NCBI GenBank assembly: GCA_028751875.1
Contig: CM054154.1
Coordinates: 54,709,470 to 54,773,469, forward strand
DNA length: 64,000 nucleotides
Direction of reading: 5' to 3'
Source of the DNA: Rapana venosa
Taxonomy: Eukaryota; Mollusca; Gastropoda; Neogastropoda; Muricidae
Shown here: positions 11,977-22,519 of the stretch, in pieces
Layout of the letters: every line of letters begins with the position of its first letter
How positions within the stretch are numbered: position 1 is the first letter of the stretch
Made by a program: the position numbers and the translations under genes
Notes under the pieces: model-generated
What the model was told of the DNA's origin: nothing
The model's input: only the letters and a program-made list of their open reading frames with translations
The model's database searches: none

Positions 11977-13860
11977 ACATTCTGAGGACCTGCCACAGGC
12001 CTTCGTGCCCTACTCTATCGAAAGCCTTCTTTAAGTCGATGAAGTTGTGGAACAGGTCTCTTGATGTTGAAGATGTTTTTTCCAAACAGGATGTGGCAGT
12101 TAAAAATCTGTTCGAAATTGGGGCTCCTACCTTCCCTGAACTCAGCTTGTTCCTCTGCAAGGTGTTCTTCTGCCTCCTTCTCGAGTCGATTCAAAATAAA
12201 ATTTTAGCATGATCTTGTGGGGTGGCTGATGAGGCTGATTGTTCTATAGTTTAGGCATTGGTGTAAATTCCCTTCTTGGGCAGGGGTATGATGAGTGATT
12301 GTGTCTATTCTGTTGGCCACTGTTTTGTCTCCCAAATCTTCTGACAGATAGCTGTAAAATGTGTCATGACTGTTTCGCCCCCATGCTTGAGCAGCTCTGC
12401 TGGTATGTTTTCTGCTCCTGGGGGCTTTCCCACTGGTAAGCTGCGGATGGCTTCTTCCACTTTTTCCTCATATAGGTAATGGCAAGGGTACTCTTGATGT
12501 TGCTGCTTTCTCTTCTATTATGCTCTTGTCAGGTTGGATTGGGTAGTTTTTACAGTTCTTGACAATACTCAGACCACCTGTTTAATGCAGCTGAGCTTTC
12601 TGTGAGGAGGTTTACGGAGCTGTCTTCAATGACTGATGATTTGGTTTGAAGTGGTTTTTTTGTGAGTTTCTTCAGGGTGTTGTAATGCCTTTTTACTGTT
12701 GCCACTTTCATGCTATTTTTCGATCTCATTACATTCAAACACTGATCCAAATTCTCTCTGGCCTTTAACATTGACTTCTTCACAAGATTGTTGGCCTCCC
12801 GGTATTTTTTTAGGGTTCGAAGACCTGGTTGGTTTCAGTGCTCTTCTTGTATCGCAGAGGTTTCCCAAGATGTCATTGGTAGTCCATGGCTGTGTTTATT
12901 CCTCTGACGACCGAGTACCTCCTCTGCTTTTTTCTCGGACTGCCTCATTAAAGTTGTTGGTGAGGTCATTGATGTCATTGTCCAGGAGGGTTATTGCCGC
13001 AAAACGTCCGCCAAGTTTTAGCTTGGAAGATCTCCTCAACATCTGGATCTTTCAATTTGTCCACGTAAAATTTGATACGTGGGTTTGCAGGCTGTTTGTT
13101 TTTCTTCAGCTTCATTTTGAATACCAGCAGCACAAGGTCGTGGTCGCTGCCTATGTCAGCTCCAGGGTAGGTTCTTGTTCTGGCTCTGTTGATGCTGGAT
13201 TTGAAGCGCCGTGGTGTTAAGATAAAATCTATTTGGTTATGGATCTTGCCGTTTTGCGCATGCCAGGTTGTCCTCCTTGACTGCTTGTGGGGATAGAGAT
13301 ATACGAAATATTACCTCCACAATAAAAGAATATGAAAAAAATAACAACAAAGAGACACCACCAGCAGTATTAACTCTACATTTGCCAAATGAACTTTGGA
13401 GAACATTCATTCAAGTCTTCTCTAGTGAAGGCAAACTCCTGACAATTCATGTGTACCACTCCACTGGCACAATACATGTGCAAGGAAACGTGTGCCAGGA
13501 GTGGGTGGAAAAGGAGTTGAAACTTTAAAACTCATTGTAAACAGCTGGCGTCACAATGTGTCACCGCAGCAACTGTGACTGACGCCCTTAATTCCGCAGC
13601 GTCCTCGGACCGTCACGCTCAAATGGCCATACACTCGGACTGTCACGCTCTACTGGCCAGGGGAGTAACAACCCTTGACGACCAGCCATGTCAGCCAGCC
13701 CAGACAACAGGCAGTGATGCCCCATCTCCTCCCTCTCTTCACTTGCCACCCTCCCTTTCCACTTCACCCCACTCCATACCCCCTGCACCCCCCAAGTATT
13801 CACCCCCTGTTCCCGCTGCTACACCTTCTACCCCTACCAGCAATGTGATTCTTATCATCA

Positions 13861-13866
13861 CTATTA

Positions 13867-13918
<52 letters not shown>

Positions 13919-13935
13919 CATTATTATTATTATTT
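13861..13935. repeat. (ATT)n microsatellite
   Basis: ATT repeats end about 60 bases before the first recognised Ig exon. Confidence 0.95.
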
Positions 13936-13994
13936 GTAAGTTATGCAGATTTCCCCATTTTGGAAATAATAGAATACTTGGTATTTGTACCCAG

Positions 13995-14285
13995 TTCCAC
14001 CAGGTCCACCCATCATCACAGGGTACAGCCAGGGCCAGGTGGTTCGAACCAACGACATCCTGCTCCTTACCTGCACATCTCGTGGCGGCAATCCACTGGG
14101 CACGGTGGTCTGGTATCGAAACAACGAGTGTGTGGATTCCTCCTTTACCAGCGGGGGTAACAAGGCCATCAACGAGTACCCCTTCATCGCCACTTCTACG
14201 GACAATGAGGCGGAATACCGCTGTGAGGTCACCAACCTGGTCACCCTGGCCCCATTGACCAAGAGCTTTACGCTCTCTGTCTATT
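13995..14285 (+). CDS. Ig-superfamily gene, exon: Ig domain 1
   Basis: This 291-nt exon (97 codons, phase 1 at both ends) sits between an acceptor TACCCAG and a donor GTAAGT. It encodes a C2/CD80-like Ig domain: PPGPPIITGY start, B-strand LLLTC, GGNP turn, VVWYR with the core Trp, and F-strand EYRCEVTN. An additional Cys (NECVD) lies in the C' region. GGNP and GY motifs are typical of nephrin/echinoid-like adhesion proteins, where such domains lie outside the cell and mediate contact. Upstream exons are not recognised, so the protein's start is unknown. Confidence 0.85.
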
Positions 14286-14504
14286 GTAAGTGTCAATGAA
14301 ATCACAGGGGAGGGAGGGGAAAATATCATGACATTTTATTAATTGATTTTAGGCTGAGTTCTGCTTGGTTGACCATTTTATTTAAGTTCAATTCAAAAAC
14401 TTTCTTATCTCATAGATAGAGAAATTCACACAGGTTACAAGCCACACATAAAAACATTAGACATTTTAATTTTTTTTATTTTATTTATACCACTTTATAT
14501 CACG
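14286..14504. other. Intron sequence
   Basis: Start of the 3.2-kb intron between Ig exons 1 and 2. AT-rich, no feature before the SINE. Confidence 0.6.
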
Positions 14505-14878
14505 GAAGATTTCTCTGCGTGAAATTCGGGCTGATCTCCCCGGGGAGAGCGTGTCGCCACAAGAGCAGCGTCACCCCTTTTTCCCCCTGTCTGCAACTGT
14601 TTCTGTTTCCCTATCAGAGTGGCTTTTTTCTATAGGATTTTGCCAGGGACAACTCTCTTGTTGCCGAGGGTTCATTTACGTGCGCTAAATAATTATGCGT
14701 AGCACAATGGACCTCGGTTTATCGCCTCATACGAAAGACTAGCGCCCAGACCACCACTCATGGTCTAATGGATGGGGGAAAAGTTTCGGGTCCAAACGGG
14801 ATTCGAACCACCGCACACTTCCCACCCGGACTTTTCGCTTTCTAGGCAGGCGCGTTATCTCTAGACCACCGATCCACA
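14505..14878 (-). mobile_element. SINE A, minus orientation
   Basis: The reverse complement matches the SINE at 9,974: GAGAAATCTTCCGTG, GTTGCCGAGGGTTC (AACCCTCGGCAAC on the minus strand), CGAGGTCC, and a tRNA-like head at 14,790-14,878 with B box GGTTCGAATCC. It lacks the hairpin tail and (ATT)n. No convincing target duplication. Confidence 0.85.
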
Positions 14879-14896
14879 TGTAAACATAATATCACG

Positions 14897-15715
14897 CAAA
14901 TGTACTACGACACCCTATGGAAACCTCAGCACGCGCCCATCACATTAAAAAAGACACCCACAAATCAGCAATACCTCAGCCTGTCATAAATTCACCCAAG
15001 TAAAGTAGCAAACACTCATGTTGTTGTTGTTTCTATTGTTAATATTTGTATGTATATACAACAAGAAAGTAAGTAGCTAAAGTAAGGATATTTTGTGTGT
15101 ACGATTTCTCTCATGAAAGTTCCAAGTGTTTAAAAAATGATACATACAAAAAATACTAAACAAAACCGCTAATTCATAAACATAGTAGGCATGTGACTAT
15201 CACAGGAAGGCTAGGATTTCTTCAAGTAAGAAACGCTGTTAGTCCTACATGTAATCGGTTGGGGAGGAGGGGGGAGTTGGTTTGCTTTTCTTGTTGTTGT
15301 TTTTCTTGTTATTGTTTGTTGATTAGTTTGTTTGGTTTTTTAAGGGGGGGGGGGTTGGAGGGTATGGTTGTTTGTTTCTATTGGAGGGGGGTGTCCTTAT
15401 TCATCTAAACTGCCTATGTTCTTTTCTTCTTTGTTATGTGAAAACAAATGTGTTAATTAGTGTGCTTTACAATCTCCTTTCTTTAGTGACTGTCTTGAGA
15501 AGACCAGGATATCTTACAGAGCAAAATGAAACTATGTTCATTTTGCATATATGAATTCAAGGACTTTGTCATCTCAAAAACATGAAAACTTTGCGTGGGT
15601 TACAAATATAGCTAAAACAATCAACAGGTGACCATTTCAAATAGGACAAAGAATTATTTCAACATCAGTGATATCTATCCATGTATGGACATACATGCGT
15701 ACAAGTATGCATGGA
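14897..15715. other. Intron sequence, unassigned
   Basis: AT-rich, with a G(11) run at 15,344-15,354. No exon or transposon protein recognised. Confidence 0.5.
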
Positions 15716-15744
15716 AGTACACACACACACAAAACACACACACA

Positions 15745-15823
<79 letters not shown>

Positions 15824-15860
15824 GCACGCGCGCGCGGCGCGCGCGCGCGCGCGCGCGCGT
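15716..15860. repeat. (CA)n then (CG)n microsatellite
   Basis: CA repeats turn into a GC dinucleotide block at 15,820-15,860. Confidence 0.95.
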
Positions 15861-15984
15861 TCAAGCAGAAACGAATTTTCCAAAAAGGGCTAAACAAATT
15901 TCGTGTTTAATGCCTATTGGCACCTATGTATCAGACCTCTTTAAAAAAATCTGAACATAATCAGTATGACTTAAACACAAAAAG

Positions 15985-16945
15985 AAGCTTTGCCATGTCC
16001 GTCATGGAGGTAAATAAAGCCTGTTTTGATATAGACTATATTAATGAAAAAAAGACTGAACATCAAAACAGTTGCAGATGTTCGGTTACATATTGAAAAT
16101 AAGTATGCTTACTGCTTAAAATTTTATACAGATGGATCTGTTTTTGAAAATCATGACACAGGCTCTGCATTTGTCATACCAGCACTTAAAATTGAGAAAT
16201 CGTACTATATTGGTATGCATCTTCAATATTTACAACTGAACTATTGCGGTTCATATGGCTCTTAACTATATTCGAGATTTTCCATTTTCCTTCTTTCATA
16301 TCTTGCTTTGTGTTCATTCCAAATCGATATTGTATGCTATAAAATCCCCAAACTTCAAGGTCTCCAGAATTATTTTTAAAGTAAAATATGTCATACACCT
16401 TTTAAGTTTAAGAGGTATTCCTTTTTCTGTTTGTTGGGTTCGTTGGAATGTTTTCAAATGAGTGGGCTGACAGAGCTGCAAAAAGGGAGGCAAAACATGA
16501 TATGGAATTGATAGAACTAGATGTTCCCTTATCTATACAGGAGGGATACCGTATATTAGAACAAACTTCATGGGGTAAGTTTAAAGAATCTGATCAATTC
16601 AAGGAACATATTTAAAAAGTTGTCTGACCACTGCCCATATGTCTTGTTATATGGCTCCTTCTCAAATAAATTCGCGTTTTCTAACTGTAAGAAGGGTTAA
16701 CTCACTATATTTTAGAATGAAGTTAAATGCATTCCTTGCAAAAGTTTGTAAACATGTCAGATGTCTTTGTGGAGATCATATTTCCAATAATCATATCATA
16801 CTTATTTGAGTGCCCTATTGTAAAACCTTGTTTACCTACATTTTCTGAACACTCTCTGGAAAATGTATTTGAAAATTCAAAGTTAGCCTTTGCCATTGCT
16901 AGATGTTTATTGCATAGTCCACTTGCATATTTATTGTAGTTACAT
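15985..16945 (+). mobile_element. LINE fragment with RNase H (I-like)
   Basis: The + strand reads as the C-terminal RNase H and tail of an I-type non-LTR element: KFYTDGSVFEN near 16,120, SAFVIPALKIEKS, then FCVxSKSxLYAI near 16,300, a degenerate PSHC block, and NEWADRAAKREA near 16,455. It ends with CLCGD...ILECPI-like remnants near 16,760-16,820, a probable zinc-knuckle region. Frames shift several times. The same family appears at 18,780-20,110 and 48,810-55,310. Confidence 0.75.
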
Positions 16946-17127
16946 ATTGTTATTTCATGTTTCCACATTGTTGAGTTTAAATTTTAATCCTGTTTAAGAG
17001 TATCAACATCATTACTTTTCTAGGTTCTCTTTTTTGTGCACAAAAATACCAAAGCTGATGCTATCTCTTAACCTTTTCTCCTCCACTCCTTCCTCTCCCT
17101 TCTTAACTTTCATTACACTTTCTATTT

Positions 17128-17172
17128 CCCTCGTCTAATATCACTTAGAGTGAACAGACGTTAAATTGAAGA
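17128..17172 (+). repeat. Short repeated motif near microsatellites
   Basis: CTAATATCACTTAGAGTGAAC followed by AGACGTTAAATTGAAGACAAC. Related copies: 17,940-17,962, 32,465-32,512 (inverted) and 45,385-45,420. Confidence 0.5.
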
Positions 17173-17204
17173 CAACAACAACAACGCACACACACACATA
17201 CATA

Positions 17205-17400
17205 CTGGACGGGATAGCCTGGTGGTTAGAGCATTCCATTCATGATCTGGAGGCCTGGGTTCGAGCCCAGGTTCAAGCCACCACGTAGACAAAATTTACA
17301 AAAGTTCATGGACATGGGGATTAGATGACTTAAAAAGCACATGAGTCCTTATTCCATTTTGCTCAGAGTCAAAGAATAAAAGAATGGATAAAAATCAATG
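17205..17400 (+). mobile_element. SINE D, tRNA-derived
   Basis: The head GACGGGATAGCCTGGTGG contains an A box (17,215-17,225) and a B box GGTTCGAGCCC (17,258-17,268). The body then shares the SINE B block (GACAAAATTTACAAAA, GGGGATTAGATG, AAAGCACATGAGTCC, TTATTCCATT). The head resembles that of the 5S-bodied SINE at 36,425. Confidence 0.75.
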
Positions 17401-17528
17401 TGAATGGATACATATATACCTTTTTTTAAACGAAAACTACTTTTTTCTTAATTATGTCAACATAAATTCCAGATTTGTTTTAAACGAAAACTGATTGTTG
17501 TTGATTTCATTGTTGTTGTTATCTATAG

Positions 17529-17834
17529 TCCCCCCACAGCACGTCACCATATCGGGCGGGACAGGACCTCTTCGCTCTGGAGACGTCGTTAATCTCTCCT
17601 GCGTATCCTCCAACAGCAACCCTCGCTCCACCATCATCTGGTTCGCCCGCGGCCGCCAGGTCCCTGACAGCGAAGTCACCGACACCTACCAGGTGTCACC
17701 ACTAGGGGGCTTCATCACCAGGTCCAGGGTCAGCGTGACGCTATCGCATCAGGAGCATAACGTGATCTATACGTGCCAGGCGACCAACGATGTGGGACAG
17801 ACTGTGGCCGATACTGTGACGTTGAGCGTTTTGT
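17529..17834 (+). CDS. Ig-superfamily gene, exon: Ig domain 2
   Basis: A 306-nt phase 1-1 exon of 102 codons, with acceptor ATCTATAG and donor GTAAGT. The domain starts PPQHVTISGG and has VVNLSCVSSNSNP (B-strand Cys), IIWFARG (core Trp), a longer C'-E region, and NVIYTCQATND (F-strand Cys). GC content and codon use are clearly higher than the surrounding intron, as expected for a constrained exon. It follows domain 1 after a 3,243-nt intron. The SNSNP turn in place of GGNP gives the same alternation as domain 4, suggesting that pairs of domains were duplicated together. Confidence 0.88.
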
Positions 17835-17960
17835 GTAAGTTGGGTGTGTTTGTCTTTTGTGGAAATGTTTTGACATTCTGTGTATTTATTTGTTTGTTTT
17901 CGGTGGAGGGAAATATACAGTGTGTTTTGTGTAGTTCTTCAGTTTAACGTCCTTTCACTA

Positions 17961-17961
<1 letters not shown>

Positions 17962-18032
<71 letters not shown>
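17962..18032. repeat. (TAA)n microsatellite = LINE tail
   Basis: Lies directly against the 3' tail of the minus-strand L2-like LINE fragment. Confidence 0.95.
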
Positions 18033-18033
<1 letters not shown>

Positions 18034-18175
18034 GGAATTTATATAGCGCTATATCTTGCAAAAACAAATCAAAGCGCTTTCATTCATCCTACTCATTCAC
18101 ATGCAGCCTTACAAATTCAAATGTACACACAGACGCTCGCGCGCGCGCGCGCGCACACATACACACACACACACA

Positions 18176-18211
<36 letters not shown>

Positions 18212-18598
18212 CACACATAAAGGTTGTACTGTCGGCAGGGTGATGGGGTTTGGGTTGTTGAGGGCAGGACAAAAATGAAATGGAACAAGAGGGGAGAATC
18301 TTAGGTTTGAAATAAATGTCTTTAGGCTGGATTTAAAAGCATCATAAGAAGGCTTTTGAAGGAGGGAGAGAGGGGGGTCATTCCAGATCGATGGACCAGA
18401 AACAGAGAAAGAGCAACGGCCAACAGTGGACTGGTTGAATCTAGGTATTCTTAAGCACAAAGTATCTGCAGCAGAGCGGAGGGAACGAGAAGGAGTGTAC
18501 AGGTGAAGACATTCACAGAGGTATGAAGGTGCTGTTTTATGGAGACATTAGTAACAGAGGGTACTGATCTTATAGTTTATTCTCTGTGATAGTGATAT
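18033..18598 (-). mobile_element. L2-like LINE, 3' end only
   Basis: The 3' tail (18,033-18,083) is followed, reading leftwards on the minus strand, by the last RT codons: FSVSGPSIWNDPPLSL and FKSSLKTFI near 18,300-18,400. Homology to 57,488-58,060 runs to about 18,598. (GC)n, (CA)n and (CACG)n repeats at 18,137-18,212 sit inside the 3' UTR, as they do in the 57.5-kb copy. Confidence 0.85.
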
Positions 18599-18779
18599 CG
18601 GATGGGGAAGTGTATGGGGAAGGGGGTAGGGGGGATATGCACATAACTAATCAATCGCCATAAACAACTATTATGGAAAAAGCATAAACAAAAATTCTGA
18701 AAAGAAAACCATGAACAGCTAAAATATTAACTTTGCAATTCATATAAGTAGATGCTATCCTTATATTAAAGGAGTCTGC

Positions 18780-20130
18780 AAATAGGAGTAAGACTTAATG
18801 ACAATGCAATATGTTTCATTAATGGAATGTCTTTTAGAACTTGCTGTAAGCTACGGACTGGGAAGGCAGGTAAGATGTTTTTCAGATCTCTGCATCCTAA
18901 AAGAATGCGATCATTGGTAAGATTTTCACCACAGATACATGTTGCTTAAATTTTTTTTTTTTTTAAAGAATTGAGTTCTAAAAGCAATGAGCTTAAACCT
19001 GTATATAAGAGATACAACATTTCTATATTCATGTAAATTGCGACATTTGGTCTTATCAAAAGATAATACATGGGTTACATCATCACTCCAGGAATAACTG
19101 GTACCTTGTAGTTTCTTTTTAAAGTGTTTCCATCATGCATTTTGTAACATGGTATAGCCCTCTGGATGGATAGAGGAATACTTATGCTGCAGGACCCATC
19201 CGTATGTTCAGCTCAATATTTTGCTTTTCGGTCAACTTTGTCATTAAAGTAAATACCACAGTGCGAGGGTATCCAGCAAAAGGTAACACCAGTGCCTCGT
19301 AAAATCAGAAAATGATTTATATGACTAATCTCAATTATGAGATCTTGTCTCACTTTTGAACTGAAATTTCTCAGAGCAAGTAGGACTCACCTGGAATCAA
19401 CACAGAAAAGTATTTGAAATATGTCTTTACGAAAATCTAGAAGATAATATAAAGCCATCAAAATAAAACACCTGGCATTACCTTTAGTACGTTCCAGACT
19501 CATTTATGGCCAGGAAGCATTTTGCAGTGCTCCAAAGTATTTATTTCAGGAAATAACAATACTAGACTGCAAGGCTTTTCGAAGCTTTGGGTGTACCTTT
19601 TCATGCATCGTCCATGGGAACCTATAAGGAGATAGGAATTTTGCCATTAGACAAATATGACAACTGGCTGTGGCAAAATATCTCTTACGTTGTTCAACAC
19701 AAGAAACCAATGTGGACAACGAAATTAGTATAAGATATGATGTCAACTTTCCAAAAGGAGCACATTCTATTGCTCTGTTACCACAGCTAGAACCTATACT
19801 TCTCAATTATTTGATCAGGCAGATATATTTCCCACAAAAATAGCTAAATCAAAGATTCACTCCTCGCCTTGTCCCCCATGGGAACTTAAGAGAGCTAATT
19901 TTGACATAAATTATTCCTCTTTAACTAAAAAAGGTAATGAAAATATCCTTAGCTCATCAGTAAAAGAATATATACAAACTACATATCCAAATCATTTAAA
20001 AATCTACACAGATGGTTCCCTTTTGAACAATAATGAGGCGGGTGCAGCGTTTGTCATACCATCTTTGAAAGTAGAGAGATCATTTTTTATGTAGGAAAAA
20101 ATCAATCTATTTTTACAGCTGAATTGTCTG
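18780..20130 (-). mobile_element. I-like RNase H LINE with inverted 5' part
   Basis: 18,780-19,405 reads on the minus strand as RNase H (VDSRS; VRQDLIIEIS; GVTFCWIPSHCGIYFN). 19,410-20,130 reads on the plus strand as the preceding portion: RSRLIYGQEAF, an EFR-like core, DNEISIRYDV, then KIYTDGSLLNN, AAFVIPSLKVERS and AELSAILF. The 5' part is therefore inverted relative to the 3' part, with the breakpoint at about 19,405, which is the layout produced by twin priming. Both parts are degenerate. Confidence 0.7.
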
Positions 20131-20157
20131 CTATTTTGTTTTTGTGGGGGTGGGGGG

Positions 20158-20812
20158 GTCATCATCATCATTATCAGTCCCGTGACCTTGACGGTCGTGG
20201 AGGAGACACGAAAGACGATGCCGTGGTAAGCCTCCTCCATCCATCTCGGTCCTCGGCTCTGCGCAGTTGTGCCGAGTCATTCATCCTGGTCCATTCTCTG
20301 ATGTTGTCCATCTATGACTTGTTCTGTCTTCCCCTCTTTCTGCCACCTTCGAGTGTTCCCTGCAGTACCGTTTTTGGCAGTGTTGTGGCGGGTGACGTGG
20401 CCGAACCATGTCAGCTTTTTCTTCTTGACGATGGTGAGAAGGGGTTCCTGTGGACCTGCCAGCCGTGTTATTTGACTCTTGACAAATTCATTGGTCTTTC
20501 GTTCTCTCCAGGATATGCCCAGCAGTTTTCTATGGCATTTTGTTTCAAATGACTGGATTCGCTTTTTTGTTTCAGCAGTCAATGTCCAGGTTTCACTTCC
20601 GTACAGCAGGATCGTCTGAATTAGGGCTTTGTAGAGCTTTAGTTTGATTGGGAAACTGATCTCTTTACTTTTCCATATGGTGGTGAGTTTTGTCATGGAA
20701 GATGTTGCCATGGCTATTCTGACTTTGATTTCTGTCGTCGATCGCCCGTCCTTTGTGAGTGTAGCGCCAAGGTATTTAAAAGCGTCTACCTCCTCCAGTT
20801 GTTGGCCGTTCA
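20158..20812 (-). mobile_element. 5'-truncated LINE (family of 2,518-5,321)
   Basis: The minus strand has an open 178-codon C-terminal region: NGQQLEEVDAFKYLGATL, ILLYGSETWTL, KCHRKLLGISWRERKTN, KKLTWFGHVTRH. The 3' tail is the ATGATGATGATGA at 20,158-20,178. Possible GGGGTGG duplication at both ends, but this is low complexity. It cuts the RNase H LINE just after AELSAILF. Confidence 0.8.
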
Positions 20813-21129
20813 TGGGGTGGTGGATGTTAATGAATGCAACAGGTGAATGGATAAGAGCATTTGACTTCAGGGCTGTGGGTCCATGAAATCATGAGGGTTT
20901 AATATGAGCAGCAGTATCGGGTGATTCAACGGTTGGGGATTTATTTCAATATCTCGTATCTCTTCTCGTATCAGCTTAAAGTACAGACCTGCTAGTGCTT
21001 TGATTCCTGTCATGAAGTTTTTGTTTGGTTTGAATTTTTTTGTTTCTCCGCTAGAGCTCTGAGGTTCGCCAATGGTGAGATTTTGTGTATACAACCATTA
21101 ATTTTTTGCCCATTCCAACTTCAGAGATT
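20813..21129. other. Intron sequence, unassigned
   Basis: No recognisable coding or repeat structure. The first 60 bases could continue the disrupted RNase H LINE but this is not clear. Confidence 0.4.
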
Positions 21130-21420
21130 TACGCTGGATATGTTCCTGTATCCATAACCCAACAGTTTGTGTATCCGAAACCACCCAACACTGACATGAA
21201 TTGTTGGATCTTTAATATGCATTTGATCTTCTGCATGTGTAGATATATGAATGTCATTGAGGTCCTGGCAGGTTTGCACTTGAAGTTGACCTGGGAGATA
21301 ATGGTAAAATCCTCACCTTGATTCACCAGATGCCACTGCCGAGATTCGAACCCATGAGTTCACATACCTTAGGGGTTGAATCAGACGGTCTTAACCACTC
21401 GGCTTTAGCATCTAGCATCA
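21130..21420 (-). mobile_element. SINE C, tRNA-Leu/Ser-like head, minus orientation
   Basis: The reverse complement begins GCCGAGTGGTTAAGACCGTC with a B box GGTTCGAATCT (from 21,341-21,352), like a class II tRNA. The body includes ATCTCCCAGGTCAAC and GCCAGGACCTCAATG and ends near a TTTAATATGCAT block. A second copy at 33,738-34,190 shares head, body and end blocks. Confidence 0.7.
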
Positions 21421-21479
21421 TGTATATGAGTGCAGAAGATCAAATAGGCACATCAAAGATTATGGTATTATTTTCAAGC

Positions 21480-21590
21480 CAACTTTCAATGGATTGTAGA
21501 AACATGAGCTTTCCCAATATGCATCTGTGCCTGAGGATGTATGGGCTCTGCCAAGTTCAACTTGCATCGAAAGACACCCCAAGGAGCTAT
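21480..21590 (-). repeat. Repeat shared with 33,440-33,530
   Basis: The reverse complement contains GTTGAACTTGGCAGAGCCCA, matching GTTGAACATGGCAGAGCCCA at 33,449. Both copies lie a few hundred bases from SINE C copies. Not identified. Confidence 0.45.
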
Positions 21591-21597
21591 GGGACAT

Positions 21598-21862
21598 GTG
21601 TGAGTGTCTGTGTGTATGTGTGTGTGTGTTTGTGTGTGTGGTGTGTGTGTGGATGTGTGTGTGTGGATGTGTGTGTGTTGTGTGTATGTGTGGATGTGTA
21701 TGTGTGGATGTGTGTGTGTGTGTGAGAGTGTGTGTGTGCGTGTGTGTTTGTGTGTGTGTGTGTGAATGGGTGTGTGGTTCTGTGTGTGTGTAGATGTATG
21801 TGGATGTGTGTGTGGATGTGTGTGTGTGTGGATGTGTGTGTGTGTGTGGATGTGTGTGCATG
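21598..21862. repeat. TG-rich minisatellite
   Basis: Imperfect TGTGTGGATGTG units of about 12 bases over 260 bases. Confidence 0.9.
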
Positions 21863-21933
21863 TCTGTTTGAAAAAACTACATGCTACAATCAAATGTTTT
21901 GCCAATCACTGTGAGCAGAAGACTGCATAATTG

Positions 21934-22047
21934 AATACAATAAAGCGAGACTAACCCCACAAGTTGAAGCTGTTTGTAAATTCTTGCGAATTTATTGTAG
22001 ACCAAACAGAGTGCACATGAGAAACCCTGTGCAGCCTACTGCCAGTT
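21934..22047. repeat. DIRS left inverted terminal repeat
   Basis: The inner part (22,010-22,047), reverse complemented, reads AACTGGCAGTAGGCTGCAC and GTTTCTCATGTGC, matching 26,750-26,785. The outer part (21,934-22,022) is the inverse of 22,281-22,366. Confidence 0.85.
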
Positions 22048-22280
22048 TTTAGATCCTCGAGAGAACGCTGTGTCACACTATATATAACAGGATCATCATA
22101 TGATTAATAAACATTGTTATCATTCTTTTTCATTTACTTTGGGTGGGATGTCTTACTTTGCACGGTGGTGCAAGAACACTGATGGCAATTCTTCATTTTT
22201 CAAGTGGTAGTAGTTTCGTTTGCATGGTATGCATTTCATTTTACTTGCATGGTATGCATGCATACCATTGTAGGGGTGGG

Positions 22281-22395
22281 CATGTGCACTCCGTTCCGGT
22301 CTACAGTAAATTTGCAAGAATTTACAAACAGCTTCAACTTACAAGGTAAGTCTTGCTTTATTGTATTTATTCTTGCTCATTTCCTGTATGCCTCC
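22281..22395. repeat. DIRS internal complementary region
   Basis: 22,281-22,366 is the inverse complement of the left end (GAATTTACAAACAGCTTCAA against TTGAAGCTGTTTGTAAATTC). 22,369-22,395 (ATTCTTGCTCATTTCCTGTA) is the inverse complement of the right end at 26,793-26,819. The two matches abut, spelling the junction of the two element ends. Confidence 0.85.
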
Positions 22396-22519
22396 CTACA
22401 AGCACATGAGATTTGAGAGCCACAGTGTTCTCGAGAAACACACATCCTCACATGAAAAGAAACATGTCCTACCTTACTTCTGTGTTAGGAAACGCTCCAT
22501 GATGGACTGGCCCATGGTC

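Larger units (their letters stand above)
10888..13303 (-). mobile_element. 5'-truncated LINE (same family as 2,518-5,321), 9-bp TSD
   Basis: Bounded by CGAAATATT at 10,879-10,887 and 13,304-13,312. The minus strand reads from inside the endonuclease (TWHAQNGKIHNQIDF near 13,262) through GADIGSDHDLVLL, the linker near 12,550-12,783, RT (FIDLKKAFDRVGHEGLW near 12,050; GVRQGCLLSPVLF and NLRFADDIYL at 11,730-11,870), to the C-terminus. The 3' tail is a (ATG)n run that forms the CAT microsatellite at 10,891-10,957. Frameshifts and stops are frequent, so it is inactive. Confidence 0.9.
10717..13528 (+). pseudogene. Small ORF split by a LINE insertion (10,717-10,887 + 13,313-13,528)
   Basis: Reading 10,717-10,887 straight into 13,313-13,528 (one TSD copy removed) gives one open frame of about 129 codons. 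The junction is PRNI/TSTIKEY in the same frame. The second half contains LHLPNELWRTFIQVF, then VYHSTGTIHVQGNVCQEWV. This resembles the YxTTGTxxVQG..C..WV segment I associate with N-terminal accessory proteins of invertebrate retroelements; that association is from memory. Downstream sequence to about 13,860 is Pro/Ser/Thr-rich in another frame, fitting a linker. It was intact until the LINE arrived. A host exon cannot be excluded. Confidence 0.5.

Noticed and set aside
14497..14896. ATATCACG at both sides of the 14.5-kb SINE A as a TSD
   Set aside because: The left copy falls inside the element's own conserved sequence, so it is a chance match.
17205..17275. True tRNA genes at pol III A/B boxes (also 9,974; 21,340; 56,237)
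   Set aside because: Stems of a full cloverleaf do not form by eye and each continues into a repeated SINE body.
20124..20552. Plus-strand ORF opposite the LINE C-terminus (and similar ones at 12,699 and 1,264)
   Set aside because: These are antisense shadows of the minus-strand LINE coding sequence.
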